Below are positions 1 through 11,814 of a DNA stretch of 64,000 nucleotides, one piece after another (within the stretch, counting starts at the first letter, position 1; the number at the start of each line of letters is the position of its first letter). This stretch comes from Carallia brachiata (Eukaryota > Streptophyta > Magnoliopsida > Malpighiales > Rhizophoraceae). Both the position numbers and the translations under genes were made by a program. The notes below the pieces were generated by a model. The model saw only the letters and a program-made list of their open reading frames with translations, had not been told where the DNA came from and made no database searches. The stretch is from contig JADCRB010000011.1 of assembly GCA_021464245.1 (NCBI GenBank), positions 2,627,226 through 2,691,225 on the forward strand, read 5' to 3'.

Positions 1-297
1 AAAAAAATTTAAAACGGTATAAAAAATTTCAAAATATTCTAAAAAAATTTATAATTAAAATTTATATTGAAAATAGTAGTATCTATACTTTTTATAATAT
101 AAAATATGCTAAGTTATTTTATTTTATTTTTTTGTTCCTTAAAAAAAAAGTTCTGGTCAGACGGGTCGGGTTAGGGTTGAGTTTGAGTTTGACTCAAAAT
201 TTTCGGGTCATTTCGAGTTCGAGTCATTCTTCGGATCGTATTTTTTTTGGACGGGTTCGAGTCAATCCATCGGATCGGGTCAAATTTTAACACCTCT
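1..297. mobile_element. Possible end of a hAT-type DNA transposon
   Basis: From about 160 the sequence is dense in GGGTC/GAGTC-type words. It ends in a stretch whose reverse complement begins CAGAGGTGTTAAAATTTGA, a form typical of plant hAT terminal inverted repeats (CAGRGGTGTT). The other end would lie outside the window, so neither the inverted partner nor the 8-bp duplication can be checked. It could instead be an unrelated repeat of the same base composition. Confidence 0.35.
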
Positions 298-2099
298 GGT
301 TAAAATACATTTTAAATAGTTTGAATAACAGTCGTTGACAAAAAGAACTCAATTACAAAAGATTTAAAGATATAAGATTTAATTGAAAAAATTTAAAAAT
401 TTAATACTTAATTATAAAATTGGAAAAAGATTCAAGACTGAAAAAGGTATTATCTCATTTGAAAATGTTCCAAGTGAAATAGTATTTTTTTACCTTTTTT
501 TTTTTTTTTGTCTATTACAAAATTTGTTGTACCGTGAGTTTATAAAATAAAAATAATTCATTCTATTAACATATGCTCTATACCTCTTCATCAAATCAGG
601 ACCAAATCCTCTCAGATGTAGTCTGAGTCTTTTTCTATGACTATAATTTGTTGCCTGTATTTTGTAGCAAAAGCAAACTTAAATCACCGCGTTCTTTCTT
701 TATAGCAATAAAATTTTCACGTATCAAAAAAAAAAAAAAGGCAAACGTAAAGGATTACAGATGAGAATTATAGAAAGAAGGAAGCATGCCTCAATTAACA
801 AGCATCACACGAACCAAACTGGCGACGAAACATAAAAAGTGGCCATAAAAGGCCGTAAACTTGCAAGATTCAATTACAGAAGAAAAGATCTAAAAGGGTC
901 CAAAAATGGAAAATGAGGGATCAAAGCAAGTAACCCTGAAACCCTATAAGAAAACGCTTTTCTCCCTTTAATAACTCTTGAAATGTGTGGGAGCGTTTCG
1001 GGTGAGGGGTTTCCGTCTCAGGGCACTGTCAATTGACTCACAATTCCCTTTACCCTACCCCACCACTCGAAATGCTTGTGGAAGACGCAACCGTAACTAT
1101 ATCCGCCATTAACTATTAATTTAATATATTCCCATTCTTAGTTTGGCCAAAAATACAGACCTGTTCAGTCAGGATTAAAGATTTTGGTAATTTTGGTACC
1201 TAGGATTACGATGTGTAACTGTTGTGGGTACACCGTCTCTCTCTCTCTCTCTCTTACGGCACTTGCAGCACCCACAAGGGGCCACAACTGACATAATCCT
1301 AACTCCTACCAATCCTATAATGTCTCTAGTATTTGAACTTATATACTAGTTTATGGGCATTATGCAAGGAGGATGTTCGGGTTCACTCCCATTTTCTTTC
1401 CTTAATTTTCTTAATTGTAATTGTAATATGAGTTTTGAGTCTCTCTTAATTCTCCTGTAATTTTAATATGATTTTGAGTTTTGAATAGACATCTCTAGTA
1501 TTTATCGCTTGATCGACACCCTCTTTCTTAATCTCTATAAGTGTTTAGACCCTTTACTTTACAAAGATCCTTCAAATCCACAATACTCAAACATATGCAT
1601 TTTCTTTGATCTCTCCTTTCCCCTTGACTCTTGTCGTTAGTTTCAGTTTGTGGGGGGTAAATAGTCCTTCCAAATTCTATTTGTTGAGTATTTTGCACTT
1701 TCAGTCTGCGATATGCATAGGGTGGAAAACAACATTAATCTTCGCATAACTTTTCCTACCAAGAGGGTGAGTCTGGCTTACTATCTCCCACACCTAGGCA
1801 TAAGCTTGAATCTTGAATTGAATTCTCCTTTTCAAGGAAAAAAAAAAAAAAAAAAGGGAAATCTCTTTTTCAATATGTCCTTTGCTTCTCTTTTTCTTCC
1901 CCTTTTGAACTTTTCTTTTTAACTTTCCTGGGATGAGATTAGGATTAGGGTTAGGGTTAGGTCTCCCTTCCAAAGGACTATTGGCCAACTCTCCCACTTC
2001 TTTCTCTCTCTCTGTCTCTCTTTCTCTCCCCTTTTTTTTTGTATGGTTGGGTATATAGACGATGATGATTACAAGATCTAAAAGGACACACCAGTCACT
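298..2099. other. Intergenic region upstream of MIR172
   Basis: No gene is supported here. The stretch holds several poly(A)/poly(T) runs and a (CT)n microsatellite near 1238-1254. A second pyrimidine-rich stretch lies at 1997-2040. The pri-miR172 promoter should lie in the later part of this interval, but I cannot place a TATA box or start site with confidence. A short open frame at 1713-1922 has no recognisable protein character. Confidence 0.5.
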
Positions 2100-2290
2100 G
2101 TTTGCTGATGGAGCATCATCAAGATTCACAAAACTTTATTAGGGCCAGTGAGTAGTAGAGGAAGTGGTGATGATGATTGCCTTTGCTGCCATGGGTGGTG
2201 GTGGTAGTGGTCCCCTTCACTTCACTCCAATGGCCCTTTTGATATATATATATGTGAGAATCTTGATGATGCTGCAGCGGCAATAAATGG
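2100..2290 (+). ncRNA. MIR172: MIR172 precursor hairpin
   Basis: The 21 bases at 2257-2277 read AGAATCTTGATGATGCTGCAG, the mature miR172 form ending in G (as in Arabidopsis miR172c/d). About 130 bases upstream, 2110-2130 reads GGAGCATCATCAAGATTCACA, the expected miR172* on the 5' arm. The arms pair over the whole mature region and beyond (ttgctg.. with ..cggcaa). Inside the hairpin, agggcca (about 2141-2147) can pair with tggccct (2231-2237), giving a long foldback. miR172 represses AP2-type transcription factors (AP2, TOE, SMZ) by cleavage and translational inhibition, and so controls phase change, flowering and floral organ identity. The mature sequence on the 3' arm matches the family. The transcript probably continues downstream, but its ends are not visible. 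Confidence 0.95.
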
Positions 2291-5200
2291 CTAATTTTAT
2301 TTCCTCCTTCAACAATTAATACTTGCAGATCTCTTACGAAATAAGCTCCAAGGTGAACCCCTTAAAAGGTTTTGGAATATGCGCTGTTGTTTCTTATTCT
2401 TTCTATATATGTTTTCTACTAAATTAGATTAGCATTATTTTATCTTGATTTTGCTGCTTTATTTTTCTATTGGTTGATTTGCACATTCTGGAGCACTAAC
2501 CGGGATAGGGTTTTGAGTTCAAATTTATTTTCAGCCAATGGCTAATTTATCTTTATTTTGCTGTAATATGGTTTAAATCTATGTGTTAACAATTAATGTG
2601 ATTTTTATTTTCAGCTATATGATAGCTTTTTGAAATGCTTTTCTCTGAGTTCTTCTCTCAGAGAATTTTTCTGTACCGCCACCATCTGGTGGTGCCTGGT
2701 AGGTATGTCTGTACTTTTGGTTGATACCTGTGTACCATGAGAATTGATTGGCTGCTTTTTTATTCCTTTATGAACTTTGGGTTCTTTGTTATGCATAGTT
2801 GCATACCCTCTCTAGCTATATTTTATCTGTTTCTGCAAAGTTCCATTTCAGATGATCAGTAAGACAACTTTTTTTTTTTTCTTTTTCTTTTTTCCCTTTC
2901 TGGTTGATGTGTCTTGAATACATGCCATGGTCTCACATACAATCATTTTGTTCTTTCCGTACAGGAAAACCGTAGTATTTCGTTTGTTGTTTGGCTTCCT
3001 CCTTGAGATTTATGGCTTTTTACCTGAGTGTTTTTCAGATTTGTTTCTCAGCAAGTTCATTTTTTACTCTTTTTAAGAATATATATTTTGATTTTCCACT
3101 GACTTGTTTCCAGTTTTCGCTTGTTCTAGGCAGAGTGCAAGAGAAAGAGACTATTTTCAAAGGAAAAATATGTAGAGAAGCTTAAAGATTGGACATCTTT
3201 TAATCTCTTACACCTGGTTTACTCTGGTCTTTAATTTACTCTTAACTGCTCATTTGTTATTTGCTAATTCATCCTCGAGTATTTTATTATGCACTGCAAT
3301 TAAACCTGATGATCACTAGTGTGAGATATTAAGACTAACACTTCAGAGTAGTTTAGATTGACAAAGTCAAAATCCATTTTTTCATGTCCGTCTGTGACCT
3401 TGCTGATCATTTTCTTCAAACTATGCCGCTTTGTTATGCCTTGAGGATGAGTTTGGAACTTTAGATTGACTGGTTTAACATTCAGTGTATAGATGATTTC
3501 ATGGAATGTTTTGAGTTTCCTGTACTGTATCGGCCAAGTTGCAATGTTGAAGGAGAAACTGATTAGTTACTGCCCATCTTATAGTTCATGTCATGTTTAA
3601 GTGAAAGGATCATCAGACATATATTGCAAATCTTAATTTATGTCATGTAATGCATAATATTGTGGAATGTAGTAATTAATTTCTTTTTATGGTCCAAGTA
3701 CCGATTAATTTCCGATCTATCAAGAGAGAAGTAACAGAAAATTTTCATTTTTATTATATATGGTCAAATAATATTTTCATGGTGGGGAGTTGGCTTCTCT
3801 GTTGGGAACTCAACGATGAGGAGGTAACTTGTTTTCTTGATTCTCTTGCGGATTTCCATTTTGTTCATGTTGAGGTTAATTCAAATTCATTTAACATTAA
3901 AATTTTGTGTTTTGGTATAGTCAGAATTAATTTGTTATATTTTTGGTATTGGAGTAGAAGTAAAAATGTTAGTATCTAGTATATAAAGAGTTGAGAGTTT
4001 CAATTTATTATTTAGTTGGTGTGTATATTAGTTGAGAGATTTTGATAGTGTGTGTGGCTTTTTTAATTTAATAAAATAGAATTCAGTTAATTAAATCCTA
4101 ACAATAGTATCAAAATTAATTGAACTTTAGTTCCAACAGTAGTATCAAAGTTAATTGAACTCTAGCTCTAACAGTTCAAGAATATTTTTCTTGTCTTAAA
4201 AGTCCATCAATTGTTTCCAAATTGCCTAAATGACATTCCATTGCTCATGCGCAGGAGACTAGGAGCATGTTTTTCTTTTTTTTTTTTTTTTTTTTTCTTT
4301 TAAAACTAGTAGTCTAGCGGTTGGTTGAAAAAGATAATAAAAAATAAATCTAAAACTCAAACTTTAAATTTTTTAATTAAAAGTCATTACTTCTAATAAT
4401 CCTAAAAAAAAAAAAAAGTACAACAACATAAATATGAATATTCGTACAGCCTACATACCAAATTGGAGATTAAGGTGCAGTTGAGTTGAGTTGTGAAAGG
4501 TTGGCTATTGTCTTTAGCGTCACAGGTAGTGTCCAATCCTTTTTCTTTAAACTGAGAGAATTTATGTTGGACTATTAATTAGTTCATCAAATTCTTCTAT
4601 CATCATCATCTCTTTGGGTGAGTTTTTTGTTGTTAGATTTTCATTACCTGAGCTAACCGTTTCATTGTCGAGTTTGACTACACGACTTATATTCATGTCT
4701 TTGTATTCTTAGACACAATTAATGTATACTAATATTTTATATTATATTAAGAACTTTTTATATAATATATAAAAAATTTTTATAATTTATATTATTTTTA
4801 TATATTTCTTATATTACATAAAATATTATTCATATGATATAACATCTGCATGTAATGTTAAATCATTAGTGATTAACCGATATTTGTGTCTAAAGGGTCG
4901 TGCATCCAGTAAAAATTTTCCTTCGTCGTTTTTGCCGACGATGCCAATTTGAAGGAACCCTCCCCTGGAATTGGGATGTGACAGAATCTGTGCAGGTGAC
5001 TGGTGATAGCAATTGATGATAATGTATATGTCAGTACCTTCTGAAAACTGAAAAAGTTGATTATTTTCCTCCAACGCTTTAGTCCTGAGAACCTAATGTA
5101 GATATGTTGTACCTTGATTGTCTATTATGTATCGTCCAGTATCTTGGATAATGCTTTGTAGGCTGCAATTGACACAGAAATGCATCACGGTCTTGGCTGG

Positions 5201-6790
5201 CGCTGCTGGCCACATAAAAATGATAAAAAAATCTAGCGTCAAGAGGGTGTGAGTGATTCTTTTTCCGAGTCATCATCATTCGTCTGATCTTTTTGCGGAT
5301 TCCAATCGAAGATGATGTGTTCTTGGTGTCGGCTGCCGCCTACCATCGAGCTGAGCCTCTACTTGCATTACCTTCTGCTTTGTCATTATTACTGATCGCC
5401 CGATTCAACACCCAAAAACGAAAATGTCACTCTGGTAGCTTTATAAACCAGGTAATGCAATTTCACAATCCAGGAGCTGCCAATTGTCATAATTGCTGCT
5501 CCGGTGTCCAAAAGCAGCCGTTAGAATTTTATTTTATTTTTTTAAAATTTGAATTTGATTGTAAGTGATATCTCGAATTATATCTTAAAACTATTTTGTT
5601 ATTTGCGTTAGGCGAGGTCTTTTTTTAAAAATAATTAAGTAGTACAAACAATTTTTTTATGATGTATATTATTCATAGAGGTTAGAAAGAGAACTTAGAT
5701 TGTTCAGCAATTTTTAAAAAATGCAAACAAGAATTGTATTTGGAATGACACTTCTACCATTATCATTTTAATAAATTAACCAAAAAAAAAAAAAAAAAGA
5801 TTATGAGCAAAACATGGCTTTAGGATCCCTGTAAATATTAATTTTCTCTGTTTATGAAGCACGCTGAGCACAACCCACACTTTTTTTGTTTTCAATAAAA
5901 ATTAAACAAATGAAACTTCTATCCATAATACTCATACTAATGCGTATTATGAGCATTACCGCAGGAATATCCAGTTCTTCTGCTTGTACAATAAAATCTG
6001 CCATCCTCATCACTATCTTCATCCTCCTATTCTTTTGCTTGCTCCTCCTCTTCTTCAGCAATATCTTCAAGTGGTACTCGTGCGATATCACTTCCATCAA
6101 AGGCAACTAACTTGACAGCTTAGCAAGAGTGGAAAACAACCGGAATACAAATACCATGCCTTCATCATCGCCCAATAAGCTATGTTTAAGTTTCTCCTCC
6201 GCAGTTCGTTCATTCTTTACCACCACTCATTCATTGTCCGGAGTTAACATTGGTTTGTCAACTATTAAAAATAAATGACATTAGCTTTTCACTTGTCCAA
6301 AAATCTATATGTATATTTTATTGCTGAGGCTTCTTACTGTCAGGTTGCACACTTCTTTGATCTTTTTAGCTGTTTTTAGCTCCTTTCTTCCTTAGGCTCT
6401 TTTCACTATTTTCTTTTCTTTTTTTTTTCCCTCAATTCAATGAGTTGAGACGGTTGAGATTCACCATAAAACCGTTTGATTCTTGTTCTGTTTTCTTCTC
6501 TTTGCTCCTTTGCCTTCTCTTTGCCCGTTACTATTGGCACCTCGCCTCCTGGGCTATAATTTACTTATTGCTCATTTTCCTGGACCGTTGATTGGCCTCA
6601 CATTTTGGATTCTCTCAGGTTTGCCCTTTTAATCGTACGTGCGTCTCGCAAATCTCTATTTTTGTTAGCGTTTCCCTTTTCGATTTGATGTGCTTCCAGC
6701 AAACAATTATCGTCTCTGTTGCGCGGATTTCTCGAGTACAGGAGACTTTTTTTTTTTAATAGGTTTATGGGGGAGAGAAACAAAGAGAAA
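2291..6790. other. Intergenic region with decayed, unassigned fragments
   Basis: No intact gene is seen. There are poly(T)/poly(A) runs (for example 4272-4297 and 5781-5799), an AT-rich block at 4700-4840, and a degenerate 37-bp tandem repeat at 4098-4172. Two short minus-strand stretches have protein-like composition but no assignable family. One is 4826-5279, broken into two frames. The other is 5852-6150, where an acidic Glu/Asp-rich segment follows a plausible coding run and is cut by a stop. They may be pseudogene scraps. Confidence 0.4.
4098..4172. repeat. Two-copy 37-bp tandem repeat
   Basis: The unit aacaatagtatcaaaattaa... is followed 37 bases later by aacagtagtatcaaagttaa..., and both copies continue with ttgaactYtagYtc. 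A third partial start (aacagtt) follows. It lies in AT-rich intergenic DNA and has no obvious function. Confidence 0.6.
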
Positions 6791-6913
6791 ATGGTTGGAG
6801 AAAAGGGGAAGAAGATGAAAGTGACAGAGAAAAGCGACGAAGAGAACTAGATTGATGAACGGTTCGTTCTTTCAATCGAGAAGCTGCAAGAGATCCAAGA
6901 CGATCTCGAAAAG
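6791..6913 (+). pseudogene. Relic of exon 1 of a NAP1-related protein (NRP/SET) gene
   Basis: Frame 1 from ATG 6791 gives MVGEKGKKMKVTEKSDEEN, a TAG stop at 6848-6850, then IDERFVLSIEKLQEIQDDLE. The second part is the start of the plant NRP1/NRP2 histone chaperones (SET/NAP1 family), where the equivalent of the stop is normally a Gln codon, so CAG to TAG is the simplest change. The exon ends at GAAAAG (6911-6913), where an intron donor would be expected, but GC follows instead of GT. No later NRP exon is recognisable before the GAUT relic at 7873. The intact family members are nuclear chaperones for H2A/H2B. This copy appears dead: one nonsense codon, a weakened donor and a missing body. Confidence 0.7.
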
Positions 6914-7872
6914 GCACTTCTTTTTGTGGGTTTTATGTGTCACAAATCTTTTTCCTTTGTTCATCTCTCTCTGCTCTATTTAGTTGAATTAGGTGCAGTC
7001 ATAACTGAAATATGCAGTTGTTCTTTTTGGGCTATTGATGTATAGTTGAGCAGTTTGGGTTAGAAACTTAGAATTGGCCTTGCAATTAAAATGGGGCTAC
7101 GCACTTAATTGTTTCAATCGCGGTGTTTTTCCGTAAAGTTTGTAGAGCTGATGAAGGAGGCATGAATCAATGGTTTCCTGTTCTGGGCACCCGACTTCAC
7201 CGTCGGGTTCCATTGGGTGGGACTTGAAAGTGTTTGCTTTTGTGGGAATTCAGCTATTCGATGGTTGGTTTGTGATCTATAGATTTTGTGTGCTTTCAAT
7301 TAATTTTGTTCTCTGACTCCTAAATGTAGATGCATTCTATAAGTTATGTCGCTTTCTATTTCTGAAACGATTGTCTGGAATTAGGCTTTTATTCTATGTG
7401 TGGTTACCTTTCTGCTGTTCTTATTATCTATGGATTATAAGGGTTGTTTTGGTAATATTCCGTTGATTTTGATGTTTGATTGTAAATTTTGTGACTTCCT
7501 TTTCTCAAATTTCTTGGGTTTCCACACTATTCATTATTCTGTTCCATAACATAGTCTGCAGCAGATATCTCAAATTAATGTCTTCTAATGTGAGAATTTT
7601 ATAGCCACAATCATAGATATCTTGATAGGGCACTACATGTTGTTATCTAAGAATATTTTTTTGATGCTATTAGGTTTAAACAACTGCTTGAAATTTAGAT
7701 GAAACCGCTGAAGCGCTTATCATCATTTCAATTGAGGTGCCACTTATTGGATTTCTTCAAGCTTGAACTGTATAATTATCCAACTTTTTTTGCAAGAATG
7801 AAAACATTTGAATCAATGAATGCATAGTATTTATTATCCTTTTTTTTTCTTTTTATTTTTTTTTAATAGCGC

Positions 7873-9415
7873 GACCAACAATCTGGTCTAGCTTCAGGGA
7901 AGGCCAATGAAATGAGCAACTCCCCAGCTAAATTTGATAAAAGAATCGATCAAATGTTTGTATCAAATTTACGAGTACGACAACTCAAAGATAAGCTTAT
8001 CAGGGCCAAGTTTACCTCTCCCTTCATGTGACAAAGAACAATCCACCCTTTACAAGGGAGCTTCGACTGCGGATAAAGGAAGTTCAACGTGCCCTTGGAG
8101 ATGCAACAAAAGATTCTGAGTTGCCAAGAAAGTAAATTTATTTTCTCTTTTTCCTTCATATCTAATCAGTCTTGGTGCTGGGTTCTCTGGTATGCTTTTA
8201 TGCAATATCTTTGGTGGTTTGTGTTCCAATTTAACCTTTTATTTATATGGTTTGATTTGTAATGGTACTATATTATACAATTCCTTGATGCAATGCCAAT
8301 GAAAAAATGAAGGCAATGGACCAATCATTGGCCAAAGGATAGCAGATGCAAGATGATTGTGCTGCTGTAGTTAAGAGGTGCAATGCTGCATTGAGCAGAA
8401 GAGCAGCTTCGAGTGCATAGGAAGCAGACAATGTTCTTAACACTATTAACTGCAAAAACACGTCTTAAAGGTCTAAATTGTCTCCCTTTGCGCCTGACAG
8501 CAGAGTAATATCACTTGAATTCTTCTAAATGACAATTTCCAAATCAAGAGAACCTGGAAAGTAGTCGGTTGTGTCATTATGCATTATTCTCAGATAGTAT
8601 TTAGGCTGCAGCGGTTGTTATCAATTCTACTGTTAGTCATGCTAAGGTAAGCAGGACAAAATCTAGGATTCTTTTTAAGCGAGAATTATTATTATTATTA
8701 TTATTATTTTAAAGTCCAAATCTTGCTCTCTTTTTCTGCATTTACATTAGTAAATTTGCTTCTAAAAAATTATTTTTGCTTCAGTTATTTGCTTTTGGCT
8801 GCCATCCATACCCATTGTGTGTCAAATCAAATGTATTTTCAGGACCCGTCAAAGCCATGTTTTTCACGTTGTTACTGATAGACTCAATTACACAGCAATG
8901 AGAATGTGGTTTCTGAAAAATTCACTAGGAAAAGTCGCCATTCAGGTTCAGAACATTGAAGAATTTACTCGGTTAAATTCGAGTTACAGTCCTGTACTGA
9001 AGCAGCTGGGCTCACAATAAATGATAATTACTACTTCACGGCACATCGTGGTAATTCTGATTCAAACTTCAAGTATCGGAATCCAAAGTATTTTATCCAT
9101 CTTAAATCATCTCCGCTTTTTCTTGGCTGAAGTCTTCCCAAATCTTAACAAAGTGCTGTTTTTAGATGATGACAATGTGGTGCAGAAGGATCTTACAGGC
9201 CTTGGTCACTTGATTTTAAAGGCAATGTTGATGGTGCTCTAGAGATATGTGGGGAAAGTTTCCATCAGTTTGATTGATATCTCAACTTCTCAAATCCTCA
9301 TTTCAAACAATTTTGATCCCGTGCTTGTGGATGGGCATACGGAATGAATACCTCCAATTTAGAGGAGTGGACAAGGAAAAACATCCTCGAAGTGTATCAC
9401 ACTTGGCAGAAGCTG
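7873..9415 (+). pseudogene. GAUT4: Unprocessed GAUT4-like galacturonosyltransferase pseudogene
   Basis: Several fragments match the GAUT1/GAUT4 family (GT8; Golgi pectin homogalacturonan galacturonosyltransferases) in order. They are: VRQLKDKLIRAK near 7973 and RELRLRIKEVQRALGDATKD (8056-8115); NANEKMKAMDQSLAKG then stop (8291-8340); TAKT..KGLNCLPLRLTAE (8451-8510); INSTVSHAK before a GTAAGC donor (8616-8646); then VVTDRLNYTAMRMWFL, IEEFTRLNSSYSPVLKQLGS, LSILNHLRFF, the catalytic-type LNKVLFLDDDNVVQKDLTGL (DDD corresponding to the DXD site) and VYHTWQKL before a GTATGT donor at 9416. Introns are kept at family positions, so the copy arose by DNA duplication, not from mRNA. There are many stops and frameshifts, and the acceptor before 8291 reads AA instead of AG. 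The C-terminal third is absent. Confidence 0.85.
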
Positions 9416-10149
9416 GTATGTGACCTGATTGAATGATAATGCTCCTTTGAGTAGAGGATAATATTTTTATGCGAAGCTGTGAACTGGTTTTTGAAACATT
9501 TGGACTGATATGGTGTAGCTCGTTGTGGGGCATAGATATGCATTTTTTATGGAATATTCATTCTTGAAATGCTCTTGCAAGCACGCAAATCGAAACCATT
9601 GTGAGTGATGCGTCACATTTGAAAAATAAGACTGCGCATAGCACAGGTAACGGACTAATTTCATATTCTTTCTCACCATACAAATAAATTCACATCTTCA
9701 TATCCCAACACACACAAATAAATTGACTGTAATTAGACCACCGAGAAAATGGTTGAATTCATGGAATGAGTTAGAATTGTTGAAATTAGCTTAAAATGAC
9801 ACAAAAAGAAGTACTATATATATGTATATTTGATGAGTAACATATCCAGAAAACATACATGAGTTACTTGACTTCTCACTTTTAAAGAAAAGAATTTACA
9901 CGAGTCTACGATACATCGTGAAATAGCTTAAATCAAGATTCAATGAAAAAACAATCAAATGTAGATTAAAGCAAAAGATTTCCATTAATTAAAACAAAAT
10001 GATTAGATGAAAATAAAATATAAAAATAATCATGCTTATTGGATTATGAATTTGTCATAATTGTAGTAATAAATACTAAACAGAAAGTAAATTCAGAAAT
10101 CAAAACAAAACAAAACCCTAAATCAATTAAAACAGATAAAAGAAAAGGA
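9416..10149. other. Intergenic, AT-rich
   Basis: I see nothing gene-like here. The continuation of the GAUT4 family (the part after VYHTWQKL) is not recognisable. The short open frames at 9303-9679 on the minus strand are antisense to the pseudogene end or run into AT-rich sequence, and have no family character. Confidence 0.5.
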
Positions 10150-10368
10150 AAATGTTGGTTGTCACATTGTAATGTCATACGTTTCAGTCATATGCAATAA
10201 CATACATAGTTTTTGTAACACTATATTTTGTGCAACAAAAATTTATAGTTTATTTTTTTATTGTACAAAGTAACGTATGTGATCGTAAAAAATCTATGCA
10301 TTATTGCAAAATGACAAAATGTATGACTGAAATGTATACCCCATATGACCACCTAATGAAAGCCTAAA
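10150..10368. repeat. Imperfect inverted repeat (MITE-like)
   Basis: The left arm (ggttgtcacattg... catacgtttcagtcatatgcaataa) is approximately the reverse complement of the right arm (ttattgcaaaatgacaaaatgtatgactgaaatgtatac... atgaccacc). The two arms meet around an A/T-rich centre near 10250. The arms are near 100 bases with many mismatches. Short internally symmetrical elements of this kind are usually MITEs. No clear target duplication was found. Confidence 0.45.
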
Positions 10369-11538
10369 AGAAAATGGATTGCTTAGTTAATTTGATAGAG
10401 ATTGTAAGAATGGAAGCCCCAGCCCCCAGGAGCATTGGCAAAGGATGAGAGGAAGATCGAACTGATGTGGAGTTCCTCAGGCATTGTGAAGTCCAAGAAG
10501 TCAAATTCAATTTTCTCTACGACAGGACAGAAGGAATCAATCAAGGTTGCTAAGTTGTGTGGTAGGTATTAACTTACATGGTGTTTCGAATCCATAAGGT
10601 ATTTAATTATGAAATAAAAGTGAAGTACTATTTCCAGAAATGACCTTGGAACGAAAGAAATTTAGATATCAGGAGGACGTGATTTTGTGGGATGTTTGGC
10701 GGGCATTGTCCTTGCGGTCGTGTTGTTGCCAAAAGGATTAGAGAATCTGTTCCTTCTTCTTTGTCGTGCGATTGGCGGGAAACTTTTGCTTTGTCATTCC
10801 TTGACCCTTCTTTGTTGCTTTACTTTGTACCCGTTTGGTTTAACTGTTACTAATTATTAATAATTGTAGATCTTTAATTACTGTTGCTAATAAATTTAAA
10901 AATATTATAGTGTTTGATTAAATTTTAATTAGAAATTGTTGCTAAATAATTAAACGACTACTTAGAACTTCTTTGCTAAAAAACTAATGTTTGAAAGTAC
11001 CATTTCTTGCTATAAAAAAAGGTCTAATGAATTTTGGTAAATTGTGATAATAAAATAATTTAGAATTATATTTTGTTAACCAATCAAAGTTACAGTTCTT
11101 ATCCAAAATTACATTTATTTCCATTTTTTTTAAGGGGATAGGCCTTTGGTAGTGCTTAGTTCAAAAACTTTTAACCAAAGACTTTTAACCAAAGAATGAA
11201 AATGAGAATGAGTAGTTCTCAATCTTAGTATTTGGTAAGGAGTAATCTCCTTCTCATTCTTTTATTAATAGGAATGAGATGCCTTTATATATGAGAATCA
11301 CTCTTTCCCCTCTTCCTATATATATATATATATATATATGAAAAGCATGTAAATGATTATAAATATGAAAGAATATTATGATAAATAAAAAAATAAATCT
11401 TTTATGTAAAATATAAATAAAAATATATTTTATAATAATAACAATCATATAATAATGATTATAATAATAAATAATTAAATTATGCATGATAATGGCATTA
11501 AGGATTTAAAAATTAGGATGACAATTATATTACTTTTA

Positions 11539-11572
<34 letters not shown>

Positions 11573-11780
11573 TTTCTAGAAAATATTAATATTAAATTCA
11601 TGCTAATAATAGCAATAATAATAATAATAATAACAACAACAACAACAACTTCTTGTTAACGATTTGCATTAAAAGAATATATTGAATATAAAATAAAATT
11701 ATTTACATAAAAAATATAATTTGCCAATTAATAATTAATATTTTCCATACATGTTAATAATAATAATCATAATAGTAATA

Positions 11781-11814
<34 letters not shown>

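Noticed and set aside
1936..1962. Three copies of a TTAGGG-like word (ggattagggttagggttagg), suggesting interstitial telomere repeat
   Set aside because: Only about three units, and six-base units rather than the seven-base TTTAGGG of most plants; such short runs are common by chance in promoters and introns.
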